A stretch of DNA of 64,000 nt from Dehalococcoidia bacterium (lineage in GTDB: Bacteria; Chloroflexota; Dehalococcoidia; Lucifugimonadales; UBA1123), in contig VXRN01000054.1 of NCBI GenBank assembly GCA_009838465.1, forward strand, positions 1-64,000. The letters run 5' to 3'. A program made the translations under genes and the position numbers. The number at the start of each line of letters is the position of its first letter. Within the stretch, counting starts at the first letter, position 1. The notes under the pieces are model-generated. The model saw nothing but the letters and a program-made list of their open reading frames with translations, was not told where the DNA came from and made no database searches. This document shows positions 1 to 9,019 of the stretch, in pieces.

Positions 1-231
1 GCGCTGAGGGAGCAGCCCGGTGGAGTTACCTCAGAGGAGATGGCGGCGGCCATATCCAGCGCCCTTGCTGAGCAGCCCGGCGTAACTACAGAGGACGTGG
101 CGACGGAGATAGCCAAAGCGCTGAGAGCGCAACCCGGCGGAGTGACCGAAGAGCAGATGACGATGGCGATAGAGACCGCTCTGAAGGCGCAGCCTGGCCT
201 GAGCCAGGAGGATATTCAGATGGCAGTCGAA
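1..231 (+). repeat. Tandem 54-60 bp coding repeats (18-20 residues each) at the front of the binding protein
   Basis: Four in-frame units lie at 1-60, 61-117, 118-177 and 178-231. Each encodes AL-x-x-QPG-(G)-V/L-T/S-x-E-(D/E)-(M/V/I) followed by an amphipathic Ala/Ile-rich turn. The units are diverged at the DNA level but keep the QPG and acidic positions. More units probably lie upstream. They sit where a Pro/Thr linker is usual, between the membrane anchor and the binding domain. Confidence 0.8.
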
Positions 232-1890
232 GCGGCGGTCGAGTCGGCTGTCGCGGCAGCGGTGCCTGCGCCTCCGGACGCCATGGCAATGTCCGAAGCC
301 CAGGGAACCCTCAACATCGGCTTCAAGGAGCTATGGGCCTTCAACAACAGCCCACTGAGCGCCGAAGGCAATGCGTTAGTTTATGTCGGCAACATCTCAA
401 GCGAAACACTGCTCAAATTAAACAAAGACGTTGAAGTTGTCCCACAGACGATAACCGAATGGAGTGTAGATGATTCGGGGAGCGTGTGGACGCTCAAGGT
501 CAGGGAAGGGATTCAGTTCCACAAGGACTGGGGTGAACTCAAAGCTGAAGACATTGTTTACACGATGCTGCAATCCGCCTCACCGGACACCGTGAACACC
601 CAGCAGAATGTAATGGAGAGGTTGTTCGCCCAGGAGGGCGGCGGTCCTAAGGTCATTGATGACTACACAATCGAGGTGGACACAGTGACTCGCCAGGCTG
701 ACTTCATATACAAGCTGTTCATTCCCGAGGTAATGGCGACGGTCAGCAAGAAGATGTTCCAGGAACTAGGCGACGAAGCGGCCGGCCCTCAAGGCGTGGG
801 AACCGGCCCCTGGGAGTTCGTAGAGCAGAGAAGTGGCGAGTACTGGAAATTCGAGGCGGTCGCAGACCACTGGCGCCAGCCTCCCGACTTCGCCGAGCTG
901 ATGCTCAGGCAAATTCCTGAGGAAGCCACCAGGGTCGCCAACTTCAAGACTGGTAAGCTGGACACCTTCCTTATGGCCTTCGACTCCAAGCGCGATTTGG
1001 ATGAACTCCCCGACATTCGTTATATGGCGGTTGCCAACGGCGGCAGCACCCATATAGGCCTGCATCCGAACCATTATGTGGGGATGGGCGAAGCGGACTT
1101 CCAGGAAAGGCGTCCTGGGGCGTTTAACTGTCTGAAAGATGACGCATGCCCCTGGGTGTCTCCGAATCCGGACCTTAACTCCCCTGAATGGGAGCGTGCC
1201 CGGAAAGTAAGAGAAGCCATGTTGATTGCGATTGACTACGAAGAGGTAGTAGATACCCTTCTTGACGGTGAGGGTACACCTCAATCTCTCTGGACATGGG
1301 AAAACCGCATAAGGGAACTGAACCATGAATATCGTGTGCGCCCATTTGACCCGGAGCGGGCGAAGCAACTCCTGAAAGAAGCCGGATACGAAGATGGCTT
1401 CCATATCGAGGTAACTGCAAGTATCCGGAACATAGCGGCTGAAGAAGAGTCCTGCGAGGCTGTGGCGCAATATTGGAATGACATCGGCATTACCACCAAG
1501 ATCAACCGGGTACCGGCCTCAACCATTATCCCCATAGTCCAGGCGCGTGAGTACGTTGGTCTGAACTGCCACGGAACCGGCGGCAAAATTGACCCGGTGA
1601 TAATATTGGACGCCATGGTGTCCAATGCCGGCTGGTCGGCAGGTTTCGACTATCCTTACCTGGAGGATGAACTGGTTCCGAAGCTGGAAGAGGTCAGAAG
1701 CGATGCCGGACACTGGATAGTCATGAACGAAATCGCCGGGTTCATCTACGAAAATGCTCTGGACGGCGGTTTCTACAGCGTGAACATCCTGTGGCCTCTG
1801 AGCCCCAGGGTGAATAGCTGGATAGATGGCTTGCAGCATGGAGACCCCAGATCCCTGGGATCGTATGAGTACGCGACTCATCGAAATTAG
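1..1890 (+). CDS. ABC transporter substrate-binding protein, oligopeptide/nickel type (SBP_bac_5), 5' end outside window
   Basis: The reading frame is open from base 1, so the true start and any signal peptide lie upstream. Residues 1-77 (counted from base 1) are four short repeats (see the repeat entry). Then a Pro/Ala linker leads into a domain that looks like an extracellular solute-binding protein of family 5. Typical features are a VWTLKVREGIQFHKD stretch, ATRVANFKTGKLD in the middle, and FDPERAKQLLKEAGY near the C-terminus. The family captures peptides, nickel or opines outside the membrane and delivers them to an ABC permease. No permease or ATPase follows. A strong hairpin terminator ends the unit, so partner genes would have to be upstream. 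Confidence 0.85.
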   Translation, partial: ALREQPGGVTSEEMAAAISSALAEQPGVTTEDVATEIAKALRAQPGGVTEEQMTMAIETALKAQPGLSQEDIQMAVEAAVESAVAAAVPAPPDAMAMSEAQGTLNIGFKELWAFNNSPLSAEGNALVYVGNISSETLLKLNKDVEVVPQTITEWSVDDSGSVWTLKVREGIQFHKDWGELKAEDIVYTMLQSASPDTVNTQQNVMERLFAQEGGGPKVIDDYTIEVDTVTRQADFIYKLFIPEVMATVSKKMFQELGDEAAGPQGVGTGPWEFVEQRSGEYWKFEAVADHWRQPPDFAELMLRQIPEEATRVANFKTGKLDTFLMAFDSKRDLDELPDIRYMAVANGGSTHIGLHPNHYVGMGEADFQERRPGAFNCLKDDACPWVSPNPDLNSPEWERARKVREAMLIAIDYEEVVDTLLDGEGTPQSLWTWENRIRELNHEYRVRPFDPERAKQLLKEAGYEDGFHIEVTASIRNIAAEEESCEAVAQYWNDIGITTKINRVPASTIIPIVQAREYVGLNCHGTGGKIDPVIILDAMVSNAGWSAGFDYPYLEDELVPKLEEVRSDAGHWIVMNEIAGFIYENALDGGFYSVNILWPLSPRVNSWIDGLQHGDPRSLGSYEYATHRN

Positions 1891-1930
1891 TAGGCAAGGC
1901 GCTATAGAAACGACTCCATAGCGAACTAAG

Positions 1931-1970
1931 AAGCAGCGGCAAGGGCGAAACCTTGCCGCTGCTTTCTTTT
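1931..1970 (+). terminator. Rho-independent terminator after the binding-protein gene
   Basis: A perfect 14-bp stem (1931-1944 with 1951-1964) closes a GCGAAA loop and runs directly into a T-rich tail (TTCTTTT). It lies 40 bases after the stop codon. Confidence 0.9.
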
Positions 1971-2170
1971 CCTACTCATCGGCTGCATCGCCACTGGCCG
2001 ATTCCTATGAGATTAGAGGCGCAAGACCCGCGATACGCTCTGGACTTGGGGCTCGACCATCACCGTAGGTATGACCGACTTCCGTATCGGCAGGCTCCCG
2101 TGACTCATTGCGGCCCAGTACGCCGAAATCCCCGCAGGGTCTTTCGGTTATTTCCCGATACCACTTCTGT

Positions 2171-2231
2171 CGTTCGCCCTGAGCCTGTCGAAGGGCCGCC
2201 TGTTCATGGTTCGACAAGCTCACCACGAACG
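2171..2231. repeat. 61-bp dispersed repeat, copy 1
   Basis: This copy is the reverse complement of the copy at 13123-13183, with about 58 of 61 bases identical by eye. It contains two partly self-complementary halves built on GAGCCTGTCGAAG and TTCGACAAGCTCACCACGAA, like small extragenic palindromic repeats. It lies between two genes, downstream of the terminator. Confidence 0.8.
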
Positions 2232-2335
2232 TAATTGATTGATAATCGAATGACCCTGGAAATCCGCGACAACCGCATTGACCCCGCTCTACCCCTGAGC
2301 GTAAGATTGTCTAATACTGTCCAGGAGGTGGGCAA

Positions 2336-2593
2336 ATGGCGGACAATGGACTCAGGATTCGTCTGGAGTATTGCCAGCATTGAGGCCATGCCCTGCGCGC
2401 CGCCTGGATGGCGGGCGAGGCCCTGAGCCGCACCGGCGAGCACATCTCTGAGTTCAATCTGATTCCCAGCGTACACGGCATGTTCCACATCTACGTGGAC
2501 GACGAACTTATCGCATCGCACCAGCACCTGCCCGACGCGCATATCTTCCCTGATCTTGAAGATATGATGGCAGCTATCCTGTCCAGGATCTGA
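2336..2593 (+). CDS. SelW-like (Rdx/CXXU family) selenoprotein with in-frame TGA read as selenocysteine
   Basis: An ATG at 2336 sits 5 bases after a near-perfect AGGAGGTG ribosome site. The frame reads IRLEYCQH, then TGA at 2381-2383 (codon 16), then GHALRAAWMAGEAL and on to a stop at 2591-2593, giving 85 residues. With TGA as selenocysteine the motif is CQHU. It sits at the end of the first beta-strand with the following RAxWxA helix, as in the SelW/SelT/SelH thioredoxin-like redox family. The C-terminal half (hydrophobic strand, acidic helix, DLEDMMAAIL) also fits the family and its length of about 80-90 residues. A hairpin with a G-bearing loop lies 21 bases after the TGA. A normal gene caller would miss the gene or call only a 61-residue fragment. 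The alternative is a one-base nonsense mutation in a Cys-type Rdx gene. Confidence 0.75.
2396..2417 (+). promoter_or_regulatory. Candidate bacterial SECIS hairpin
   Basis: The stem pairs 2396-2398 and 2400-2404 with 2410-2417 (8 base pairs, G2399 bulged). The loop is TGGAT. The loop begins 21 bases after the TGA, inside the 16-37 base spacing known for bacterial SECIS elements, and carries a G near its 5' side as those elements require. Folding was done by eye. Confidence 0.5.
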
Positions 2594-2687
2594 TCGTCTC
2601 ACCGAATGGCTATCCCTATTTGGCTTGAAGCCCCAGACTCAACTCCAGTACATTCATTCATATCCCGCAGGCGGAGGTTTTGCAGCT

Positions 2688-3830
2688 ATGGCGCTTACAC
2701 ACCTTAGAGAACTTCGACGAGTATATGGCTTCGACGAGGTCGCAATCGCGCCCGGCACAATCACCATCAACCCCGAACTCACCAACACTGACTTTTCGGT
2801 GGACGGCATTACGCTCTCCACCCCCGTTCTGGGCGGAGCGATGGATGCGGTATCCTCCCCCAGTTTCGTGGGCGAAATGGACAGGCTTGGCGGAATGGCC
2901 GTAACCAACATGGAGGGCGTCCACAGCCGCTACGAAGACTCTCAGGGCGTGATACAGGAAATAGTCGAAACCCCGCAGGCTAAGGTGACCTCCGTACTCC
3001 AGAAGGTTTACTCCGCCCCGCTCCGCGAGGAACTCATCGGCAAGCGGGTGGAGGAGATAAAGGAAAGCGGCGCGAAATGCGCCGTTTCGTTTACCCCTGC
3101 CACCACGAAACAGCTCGCCCCCTTGGCAGCCGAGGCCGGTGCGGACGTCATCGTCGTCCAGTCCACGGTCACCACGGCGCGGCATATATCCAAGAGCCAG
3201 CGCGGACTGCGATTCCCAGAACTCCTGGAACTTGTCAACGTCCCCGTCATCGTCGGCAACTGTGTCAGCTATGAAGTTGCCCTCGAACTCATGACCACCG
3301 GCATACACGGTGTACTCGTCGGAGTCGGCCCAGGAGCGGCCTGCACCACGCGCGAGGTCACCGGTGTCGGCATACCGCAGGTTACCGCCACTATGGACAC
3401 CGCTGCGGCCAGGGACGAGTACTTCGAGCGCACCGGCCGCTATGTCCCGATTATCACCGATGGCGGCATACGCACCGGCGGAGACCTGTGCAAAGCCATC
3501 GCCTCCGGCGCGGACGCCGTCATGATAGGTACCCCGCTTGCCCAGTCCGAAGAGGCGCCGGGCGGCGGCTACAACTGGGGCATGGCGAATCCCGACCCGA
3601 ACCTGCCGCGCGGCACCCGCGTCAACGTGGGCGTCAAGGGCACGCTCGAGCAGATACTCTTCGGACCAAGCTCCGTAACCGACGGCACCCAGAACCTCGT
3701 CGGCGCGCTCAACATCTGCCTCGGCATGGTCGGCGCCGAGAACATCCGCGAAATGCACGAAGTCGCCGAGGTAGTCGTCGCCCCCTCCATAAAGACCGAG
3801 GGCAAGCACTACCAGCTAGGCCTGGAATAG
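2688..3830 (+). CDS. guaB3: GuaB3-type IMP dehydrogenase/GMP reductase family protein
   Basis: This is a (beta/alpha)8 barrel enzyme of the IMPDH/GMPR family, about 380 residues and without the CBS pair found in GuaB. That matches the GuaB3 subgroup known from Actinobacteria and Chloroflexi. The catalytic loop [15 protein letters not shown] carries the nucleophilic Cys that attacks C2 of the purine nucleotide. [20 protein letters not shown] is the phosphate-binding region. The start is set at ATG 2688, preceded by GGAGG. A TTG at 2625 would add 21 residues that do not look conserved. The exact reaction of GuaB3 proteins (IMP oxidation or GMP reduction) cannot be read from the sequence. Confidence 0.85.
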   Translation: MALTHLRELRRVYGFDEVAIAPGTITINPELTNTDFSVDGITLSTPVLGGAMDAVSSPSFVGEMDRLGGMAVTNMEGVHSRYEDSQGVIQEIVETPQAKVTSVLQKVYSAPLREELIGKRVEEIKESGAKCAVSFTPATTKQLAPLAAEAGADVIVVQSTVTTARHISKSQRGLRFPELLELVNVPVIVGNCVSYEVALELMTTGIHGVLVGVGPGAACTTREVTGVGIPQVTATMDTAAARDEYFERTGRYVPIITDGGIRTGGDLCKAIASGADAVMIGTPLAQSEEAPGGGYNWGMANPDPNLPRGTRVNVGVKGTLEQILFGPSSVTDGTQNLVGALNICLGMVGAENIREMHEVAEVVVAPSIKTEGKHYQLGLE

Positions 3831-3888
3831 GATAGAGAGACGTTCTGCTGAGTGTCTCTTACAGTGTTGTCGTAGTGAGCACGCTGAC

Positions 3889-4584
3889 GTGACTACACGA
3901 ACCAAGCGGGTCGTCAGAAATGGCGCTCCCAGAAATGATCTCGTCCTGAGCGCATACCAGGCGTCAAATGAAGATGTGTTCCCCAAAATCCTGGAACTCT
4001 ACGTCCCTAAGGGTAGCGTTGTAGCTGATGTTACCTATGGCAAGGGAGTGTTCTGGAAGAATGTCGAACTGGGCAGATATCGGCTTCTGCCGTCCGACAT
4101 CACAGACGGAACCGACTGTCGTGATCTTCCATATAGAGATGGAGACCTAGATTGCTTGGTGTTCGACCCTCCTTATATGCACTCTCCGGGTGGCACTGCA
4201 CACTCCGGCCAGAAGCCATACGAAAGCTACTATCGCAACAACGGCACCGGCAATCGGACGGAGAGCAAATATCATGAAGCTGTGCTCGAACTCTACGTTG
4301 ACGGCGGTCGTGAGGCTTATAGGGTCCTGCGAGATCGTGGGATATTAATCGTCAAGTGCCAGGACGAGATATGCTCCAACCGTCAGCGATTCACACATGT
4401 CGAAATCATGCGGGAGTATGAAGACATGGGTTTTGTTGCTGAAGACCTCTTCGTTGTGATGCGCAACAACCGCCCGGGCGTAAGTCGTATGGCAAGACAG
4501 GTGCACGCGCGGAAGAACCATTCCTATTTCCTGGTCTTCTGGAAACGCGGTGCGACTGGTCAGATATGGGAACCACCGAGTTGA
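3889..4584 (+). CDS. DNA methyltransferase (N6-adenine/N4-cytosine type, DPPY motif)
   Basis: 231 residues with a GTG start. The cofactor-binding region [13 protein letters not shown] is near residues 44-56 and the catalytic motif FDPPY near residues 91-95, so motif I comes before motif IV. The C-terminus ([13 protein letters not shown]) is typical of small amino-methyltransferases. No target recognition domain is recognisable. The gene overlaps the next one by 19 bases, and the next product looks like a PD-(D/E)XK nuclease. The pair is therefore read as a restriction-modification unit. An orphan phage-type methylase is the alternative. Confidence 0.75.
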   Translation: MTTRTKRVVRNGAPRNDLVLSAYQASNEDVFPKILELYVPKGSVVADVTYGKGVFWKNVELGRYRLLPSDITDGTDCRDLPYRDGDLDCLVFDPPYMHSPGGTAHSGQKPYESYYRNNGTGNRTESKYHEAVLELYVDGGREAYRVLRDRGILIVKCQDEICSNRQRFTHVEIMREYEDMGFVAEDLFVVMRNNRPGVSRMARQVHARKNHSYFLVFWKRGATGQIWEPPS

Positions 4585-5084
4585 ACTCGCTTGACCTCAT
4601 GCTGGAGGTGATCAGAGACCATTCCCCAGTCTCGAAGTGGTCCGGAGCGACTCTTGAACCCTTCCGTCAGGTCGCTAACACCAACAGGGGTGACATCGGC
4701 GAGGACTTCATAGTCAGGTATCTGGAACATTTCGACATTCCCGTCACCAAAAGCGAGTCACGTGTGTATCCTTGGGACTTGGATATCGCCGGTCTGAAAT
4801 TCGAGGTCAAGACTGCGTCCGAGGACAGGGGTGGCTCATTTCAGTTCAACCATATTCGTCTCGACAGGGGCTATGATTATCTCCTCTGTCTTGGAGTGCG
4901 CCCGGAGGAAATAGTGTTCAATGCTTGGCGGAAAGGCGATGTATCCGAAGGAGTAGCGGGAACCCTCGTGCGAATGGCTGAAGGCCAAAGCGTGACTCAT
5001 AAGTTGACGAAGAGACCGGACGACATGAGGAGCATTGAAGACCTGCCCGATTGGATACGTAGTGTCGGGACGATATTGAACTGA
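4566..5084 (+). CDS. Putative type II restriction endonuclease, PD-(D/E)XK-like
   Basis: 172 residues, not recognised as any named enzyme. The layout fits the PD-(D/E)XK nuclease fold: an acidic helix residue (GDIGEDF, E46), then [18 protein letters not shown] with D71/D73 and E80-x-K82 as candidate metal ligands and catalytic Lys. The ATG at 4566 lies inside the methyltransferase gene, so the two are translationally coupled. Specificity cannot be predicted. A nuclease role is an inference from the motif and the neighbour. Confidence 0.55.
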   Translation: MGTTELNSLDLMLEVIRDHSPVSKWSGATLEPFRQVANTNRGDIGEDFIVRYLEHFDIPVTKSESRVYPWDLDIAGLKFEVKTASEDRGGSFQFNHIRLDRGYDYLLCLGVRPEEIVFNAWRKGDVSEGVAGTLVRMAEGQSVTHKLTKRPDDMRSIEDLPDWIRSVGTILN

Positions 5085-5102
5085 CATCTTCACGGATAGA
5101 AA

Positions 5103-5132
5103 AACGCCCCCTCCGAACCCGAAGGGGGCGTT
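5103..5132 (-). terminator. Terminator for the minus-strand zinc-ribbon gene
   Basis: A perfect 10-bp stem (5103-5112 with 5123-5132) is followed on the minus strand by a T run. On the plus strand it closes the methylase/nuclease pair but lacks the T tail. Confidence 0.8.
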
Positions 5133-5158
5133 CCGATTAGGCTAAGCCGGTTGCCGCG

Positions 5159-5326
5159 CTACGCGGCCTGTTTCTTCGTCGCGTACTCCAGCAGCGACGC
5201 CAGCCGGTTCGGGTCCTGGATGTCCTGCATGTGGCCGCACTGGAGGCACTCCTTGTAAGTGCCGTACATGTCGCGGTTGGTGTGCATGTCTCCCTTGCAC
5301 CTGGGGCACGATTTCAATTCCAGCAT
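5159..5326 (-). CDS. Small zinc-ribbon protein, unknown function
   Basis: 55 residues beginning MLELKSCPRCKGDMH. The start is placed at 5326 because AAGGAGG lies just upstream. Two CxxC pairs (CPRC and CLQC) about 23 residues apart predict one zinc ribbon. A Lys/Ala-rich tail follows. It has its own terminator and is transcribed divergently from hspR, with about 260 bases between them. No function is assigned. Confidence 0.7.
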   Translation of the reverse strand: MLELKSCPRCKGDMHTNRDMYGTYKECLQCGHMQDIQDPNRLASLLEYATKKQAA

Positions 5327-5470
5327 TTCGGTCCTCCTTACCTGGGTCCCTGTCACCCTCTGCGAGTTTCCCTCTCGTTTCATCCCTCAGGATGTGGGTA
5401 AAATAGACAAGGCCTAGCGCCGATAACAGTTTTTAAGATTCTCTGATGTGATTGATGTATATTATATCTA

Positions 5471-5500
5471 TTGACACGATTCATATCAAGTTACTATTAT
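5471..5500 (+). promoter_or_regulatory. Candidate sigma-70-type promoter for hspR-grpE-dnaK
   Basis: TTGACA at 5471-5476 and TATTAT at 5495-5500 are separated by 18 bases in a very AT-rich stretch upstream of hspR. No clear HAIR-type inverted repeat was seen next to it. Confidence 0.45.
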
Positions 5501-5586
5501 TGTCTTATAGCGGTCTGTTCGTCGAACCCCTATGGGCCGACTATCACTTTATATAACGAACCGAAAGCATAAATAGTTAGCGTGAA

Positions 5587-5961
5587 TTGGGCGACTTTCG
5601 CGCGGATATGCAGGGAGTGTTGGCGCTCATGCAAGAAGGTGTTTACGTCATAAGTGTGGCCGCGCGTATTCTGGACATGCACCCCCAGACTTTACGAAAA
5701 TATGAGAGAGTGGGCCTGATCATGCCGTCTCGTACCAGGGGCATGTCCAGACTCTACTCCGACGAGGACATCGCCCGGCTCAAGCTCATAAAGCGCCTGG
5801 TGGAGGACCTCGGGTTGAATCACGCCGGCGTACACCTGGCCATAGAACTCTTCAACCGGATGGTGCGGATGCGCCGCCAGTTGGCTGAACTGGAGGGTCA
5901 GCCTCTCAGAGACGCTCTCAATGAAAGCCTGGACGAAGTGTTCACGATACTCGCCGGATGA
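5587..5961 (+). CDS. hspR: HspR-like MerR-family heat-shock repressor
   Basis: The N-terminal winged helix reads VYVISVAARILDMHPQTLRKYERVGLI with the SRLYSDEDIARL wing, the hallmark of HspR. A short coiled-coil tail (RMVRMRRQLAELEGQ) follows. HspR represses the dnaK operon and is released when DnaK is busy with unfolded protein. It stands first in the hspR-grpE-dnaK unit, so it probably controls its own operon. The start is uncertain: TTG 5587 gives 124 residues, while ATG 5608 or 5629 gives shorter forms closer to the usual N-terminus. Confidence 0.85.
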   Translation: MGDFRADMQGVLALMQEGVYVISVAARILDMHPQTLRKYERVGLIMPSRTRGMSRLYSDEDIARLKLIKRLVEDLGLNHAGVHLAIELFNRMVRMRRQLAELEGQPLRDALNESLDEVFTILAG

Positions 5962-5994
5962 CACGAAACCTGAATCTGGAGGACATAAGGCTTA

Positions 5995-6579
5995 ATGACG
6001 GAAGACAGACAACCAGAAATACAAGACATCGCGGATCAGATCGAGGAGGACACCGAAGACTCTTCCGACCTGGAAGAGCGGCTTGAGGAAGCGGAGCGAG
6101 AGCGCGACCAGTTCCGGACCCTCGCCCTCCGATACAAGGCCGACCTCGAAAACTACAAGAAGCGCGCTGCGAGCGAACTGGACGAGACCAGGGAGCGCGC
6201 CAACGCACAGTTGCTTCTCAAGTTGATCGGCCTCTCCGACGACTTCAACCGCGCCCTCGACTACATACCCGAAGACACTTCCGGCGACGGCTGGGTGGAA
6301 GGTCTGCGGCTCACCCAGCGCAGCATGGAGAACGTAATGCAGACCGAGGGCCTTTCACGAATCGAGGCCGCCATTGGCCAGCCGTTCGACGTTTACGAGC
6401 ACGAGGCCGTGTTCTTCGAGCCGACCAACGAGGTTGACGAGGGAACGGTCGTCCGCGTCGTGAGAAACGGATACAAACTCAGGAATCGCGTGCTTCGCGC
6501 CGCGCAGGTCAGCGTGGCCCAGGCCATACAGCCACAGGAAAATACAGAAACCGAAATACAAGACCAGGAGGCTCGATAG
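5995..6579 (+). CDS. grpE: GrpE nucleotide exchange factor
   Basis: 194 residues. An acidic N-terminus leads into a long coiled coil (LEERLEEAERERDQF), then the conserved YKADLENYKKRAASE and LLLKLIGLSDDFNRAL. The C-terminal beta-domain (VYEHEAVFFEP, VVRVVRNGYKLRNRVLRAA) is the part that contacts DnaK and opens its nucleotide site. The stop codon abuts the dnaK start, so the two are translationally linked. The acidic N-terminal extension is ordinary for the family. Confidence 0.95.
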   Translation: MTEDRQPEIQDIADQIEEDTEDSSDLEERLEEAERERDQFRTLALRYKADLENYKKRAASELDETRERANAQLLLKLIGLSDDFNRALDYIPEDTSGDGWVEGLRLTQRSMENVMQTEGLSRIEAAIGQPFDVYEHEAVFFEPTNEVDEGTVVRVVRNGYKLRNRVLRAAQVSVAQAIQPQENTETEIQDQEAR

Positions 6580-8499
6580 ATGCCCAATATACTTGGAATA
6601 GACCTCGGCACGACCAACTCGTGCATGGCCGTCATAGAGGGCGGCGAACCCCGGGTTATCGAAAACTCGGAGGGCGGACGCACGACGCCGTCCATGGTGG
6701 CCATAAACCCACGATCCAACGAACGCTACGTCGGCACCACCGCCAAGCGACAGGCAGTGACAAATCCCGAAAATACCGTGTTCTCCATCAAGCGGTTCAT
6801 GGGACGCCGCTACGACGATACCAGTGTCCGTAAAGACCTGGACCTGATCCCGTATAAGCTGGTAAGAAACTCCAACGGGGACGCCTACGTAGAGATGGCG
6901 GGCGAAAGCCACGCGCCGCCCGAAGTCTCCGCTATGGTCCTGCAGAAGATGAAACAGGACGCCGAGGCCAAGCTCGGCGAGCCAATCACGCAGGCGGTCA
7001 TCACCGTTCCCGCCTACTTCGACGACAGCCAGCGCAACGCCACCAAGGATGCCGGACGAATCGCCGGACTCGAAGTGCTTCGCATCATCAATGAGCCAAC
7101 CGCCGCGTCTCTCGCATACGGCCTCGACAAGAAGACCGACGAGACCATCGCCGTTTACGACCTCGGTGGCGGCACATTCGATATAACCGTCCTACAGATT
7201 GGTGACGGCGTGTTCGAGGTCATGGCTACCAACGGCGACACCCACCTGGGCGGCGACGACTTCGACCAGCGCATCATAGACTGGATAGCCGACGAGTTCC
7301 GCCGCGAGCAGGGTATTGACCTCAAGCAGGACCGCATGGCCCTCCAGCGTCTGCGCGAGGCCGCAGAGGGAGCCAAGATCGAACTGTCCACCCTGATGCA
7401 GACTGAGATCAACCTGCCCTTCATCACCGCCGACGCCTCCGGTCCCAAGCACCTGAACATGAGCCTCAGCCGCTCCAAGCTGGAACAGCTTGTCGGTGAG
7501 CTGGTTCAGAGAACCGTCGCTCCCTGCAAGCAGGCCATGGAAGACGCCGGAGTATCCGCCGCGCAGATAGACGAGGTTGTGCTCGTCGGTGGCATGACCC
7601 GTATGCCCGCGGTGCGCGAGGCTGTCATCGGACTGTTCGGCAAAGAACCCCACCAGGGGGTCAACCCCGATGAGGTGGTGGCCATAGGCGCGGCGATCCA
7701 GGCCGGCGTCCTGCAAGGTGACGTGAGCGACATACTCCTGCTCGACGTGACCCCCCTGACGCTCGGCATCGAGACGCTTGGCGGTGTCACCACCGGACTC
7801 ATCACCCGCAACACCACCATCCCGACCTCCAAGAGCGAGACATTCACCACCGCCTCGGACAACCAGACCAACGTCGAGGTACACGTCGTCCAGGGCGAAC
7901 GCACCATGGCCGCCGAGAACAAGTCCATCGGCAAGTTCATGCTGGACGGCATCCTGCCCGCCCCGCGTGGTATGCCCCAGATCGAAGTCACCTTCGACAT
8001 TGACGCCAACGGCATCCTCAACGTCTCCGCTAAGGATAAGGGCACCGGCAGAGAGCAGAGCATAGTGATAACCGCGAGTTCAGGCCTCTCCCAGGAAGAG
8101 ATCGAGCAGATGGTCACCGACGCCGACCGCTTCGCCGAGGAAGACGCCCGCAAGCGCCAGGAAATCCAGACCCGCAACAACGCGGAAAACGCCGCCTACG
8201 CCGCCGAGCAGATGCTCAGGGACAACGCCGACAACATCCCCGACGACCTCAAGAGTGAAGTCGAGGGCAAAGTCGCCGCCCTGCGCTCCTCCCTCCAGAA
8301 CGACGACATAGCCCGCGTCGAGACCACACTCAGCGAGCTCCAGGAATCCCTCCAGAAGGTAGGCCAGGCCGTGTACTCACAGGCCGGGGCTGGAGCGGGC
8401 CCCGGCGACATGCCGCCTCCGCCTCCCGGCGCCGAAGGCCCCGCGGACAGCGGCCCGGACGACGATGATACGGTCGAGGGCAAGTTCAGGGAGGTGTAG
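6580..8499 (+). CDS. dnaK: Chaperone DnaK (Hsp70)
   Basis: 639 residues, full length. The ATPase domain begins [15 protein letters not shown] and carries [15 protein letters not shown] and [14 protein letters not shown]. The linker [14 protein letters not shown] leads into the substrate-binding domain, and the tail ends in a Pro/Gly/Asp-rich segment. It starts directly after the grpE stop, with AGGAGG 8 bases upstream. No dnaJ follows; a terminator hairpin ends the operon, so DnaJ must be encoded elsewhere. Confidence 0.97.
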   Translation: MPNILGIDLGTTNSCMAVIEGGEPRVIENSEGGRTTPSMVAINPRSNERYVGTTAKRQAVTNPENTVFSIKRFMGRRYDDTSVRKDLDLIPYKLVRNSNGDAYVEMAGESHAPPEVSAMVLQKMKQDAEAKLGEPITQAVITVPAYFDDSQRNATKDAGRIAGLEVLRIINEPTAASLAYGLDKKTDETIAVYDLGGGTFDITVLQIGDGVFEVMATNGDTHLGGDDFDQRIIDWIADEFRREQGIDLKQDRMALQRLREAAEGAKIELSTLMQTEINLPFITADASGPKHLNMSLSRSKLEQLVGELVQRTVAPCKQAMEDAGVSAAQIDEVVLVGGMTRMPAVREAVIGLFGKEPHQGVNPDEVVAIGAAIQAGVLQGDVSDILLLDVTPLTLGIETLGGVTTGLITRNTTIPTSKSETFTTASDNQTNVEVHVVQGERTMAAENKSIGKFMLDGILPAPRGMPQIEVTFDIDANGILNVSAKDKGTGREQSIVITASSGLSQEEIEQMVTDADRFAEEDARKRQEIQTRNNAENAAYAAEQMLRDNADNIPDDLKSEVEGKVAALRSSLQNDDIARVETTLSELQESLQKVGQAVYSQAGAGAGPGDMPPPPPGAEGPADSGPDDDDTVEGKFREV

Positions 8500-8528
8500 T
8501 TGGTTAATTTGAATCACTGACGCTTCCA

Positions 8529-8561
8529 AAGACGAGGGTTCAGGAAAGGAACCCTCGTCTT
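8529..8561 (+). terminator. Hairpin terminator after dnaK
   Basis: A perfect 12-bp stem (8529-8540 with 8550-8561) closes a 9-base loop about 30 bases after the dnaK stop. The downstream T tract is weak. Confidence 0.75.
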
Positions 8562-9019
8562 ACGCTTTAAGGGAGCCCCAATCACTTGAAATTCCGAGGA
8601 ACGTGGCTATTGCGGATATTCGCCTTCTAGTTACAACTGAGTGCCTTGATCTCTCCGAGAGTGACGGCTTGTAACTTCCAGTATCTCAATTTCATTCTTT
8701 ATAGTTAGGTTTGTTCAAAATCCCCCAACTACCAAAGCCTCCCCCACTCTGCGTGAGTTTCCCTTCAATTGACTTTTGCCTCGAACTTGCGAAAGTCGCA
8801 ACTGCAACCTTGAGTATAGAGGAATTACCAAAGAGATCAGGTCTGCCAAAAATCGGCAACTGTCGGGTACTGACGAGTGTCCGACGCTGCGCAGATGCGC
8901 AATCACACAGCGACTGCGGATGCCTTGCTGTAGCAATATAATCGTCAGCAGACAGAGACCGTCCTCCGGTTTAGTGATACATGCCATCCAACCAGAGTTG
9001 ACGGTCAAGCTGTGTCGGC
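8562..9019. other. Intergenic stretch, no gene recognised
   Basis: Short overlapping reading frames occur here on both strands, but none shows a protein family, a ribosome site or a consistent coding pattern. It may hold the promoter of the DUF2806 gene. Confidence 0.5.

Noticed and set aside
2658-3809. Minus-strand frame of 383 codons antisense to the GuaB3-like gene
   Set aside because: The plus strand carries a full recognisable enzyme; the antisense frame has no family match and arises from codon bias.
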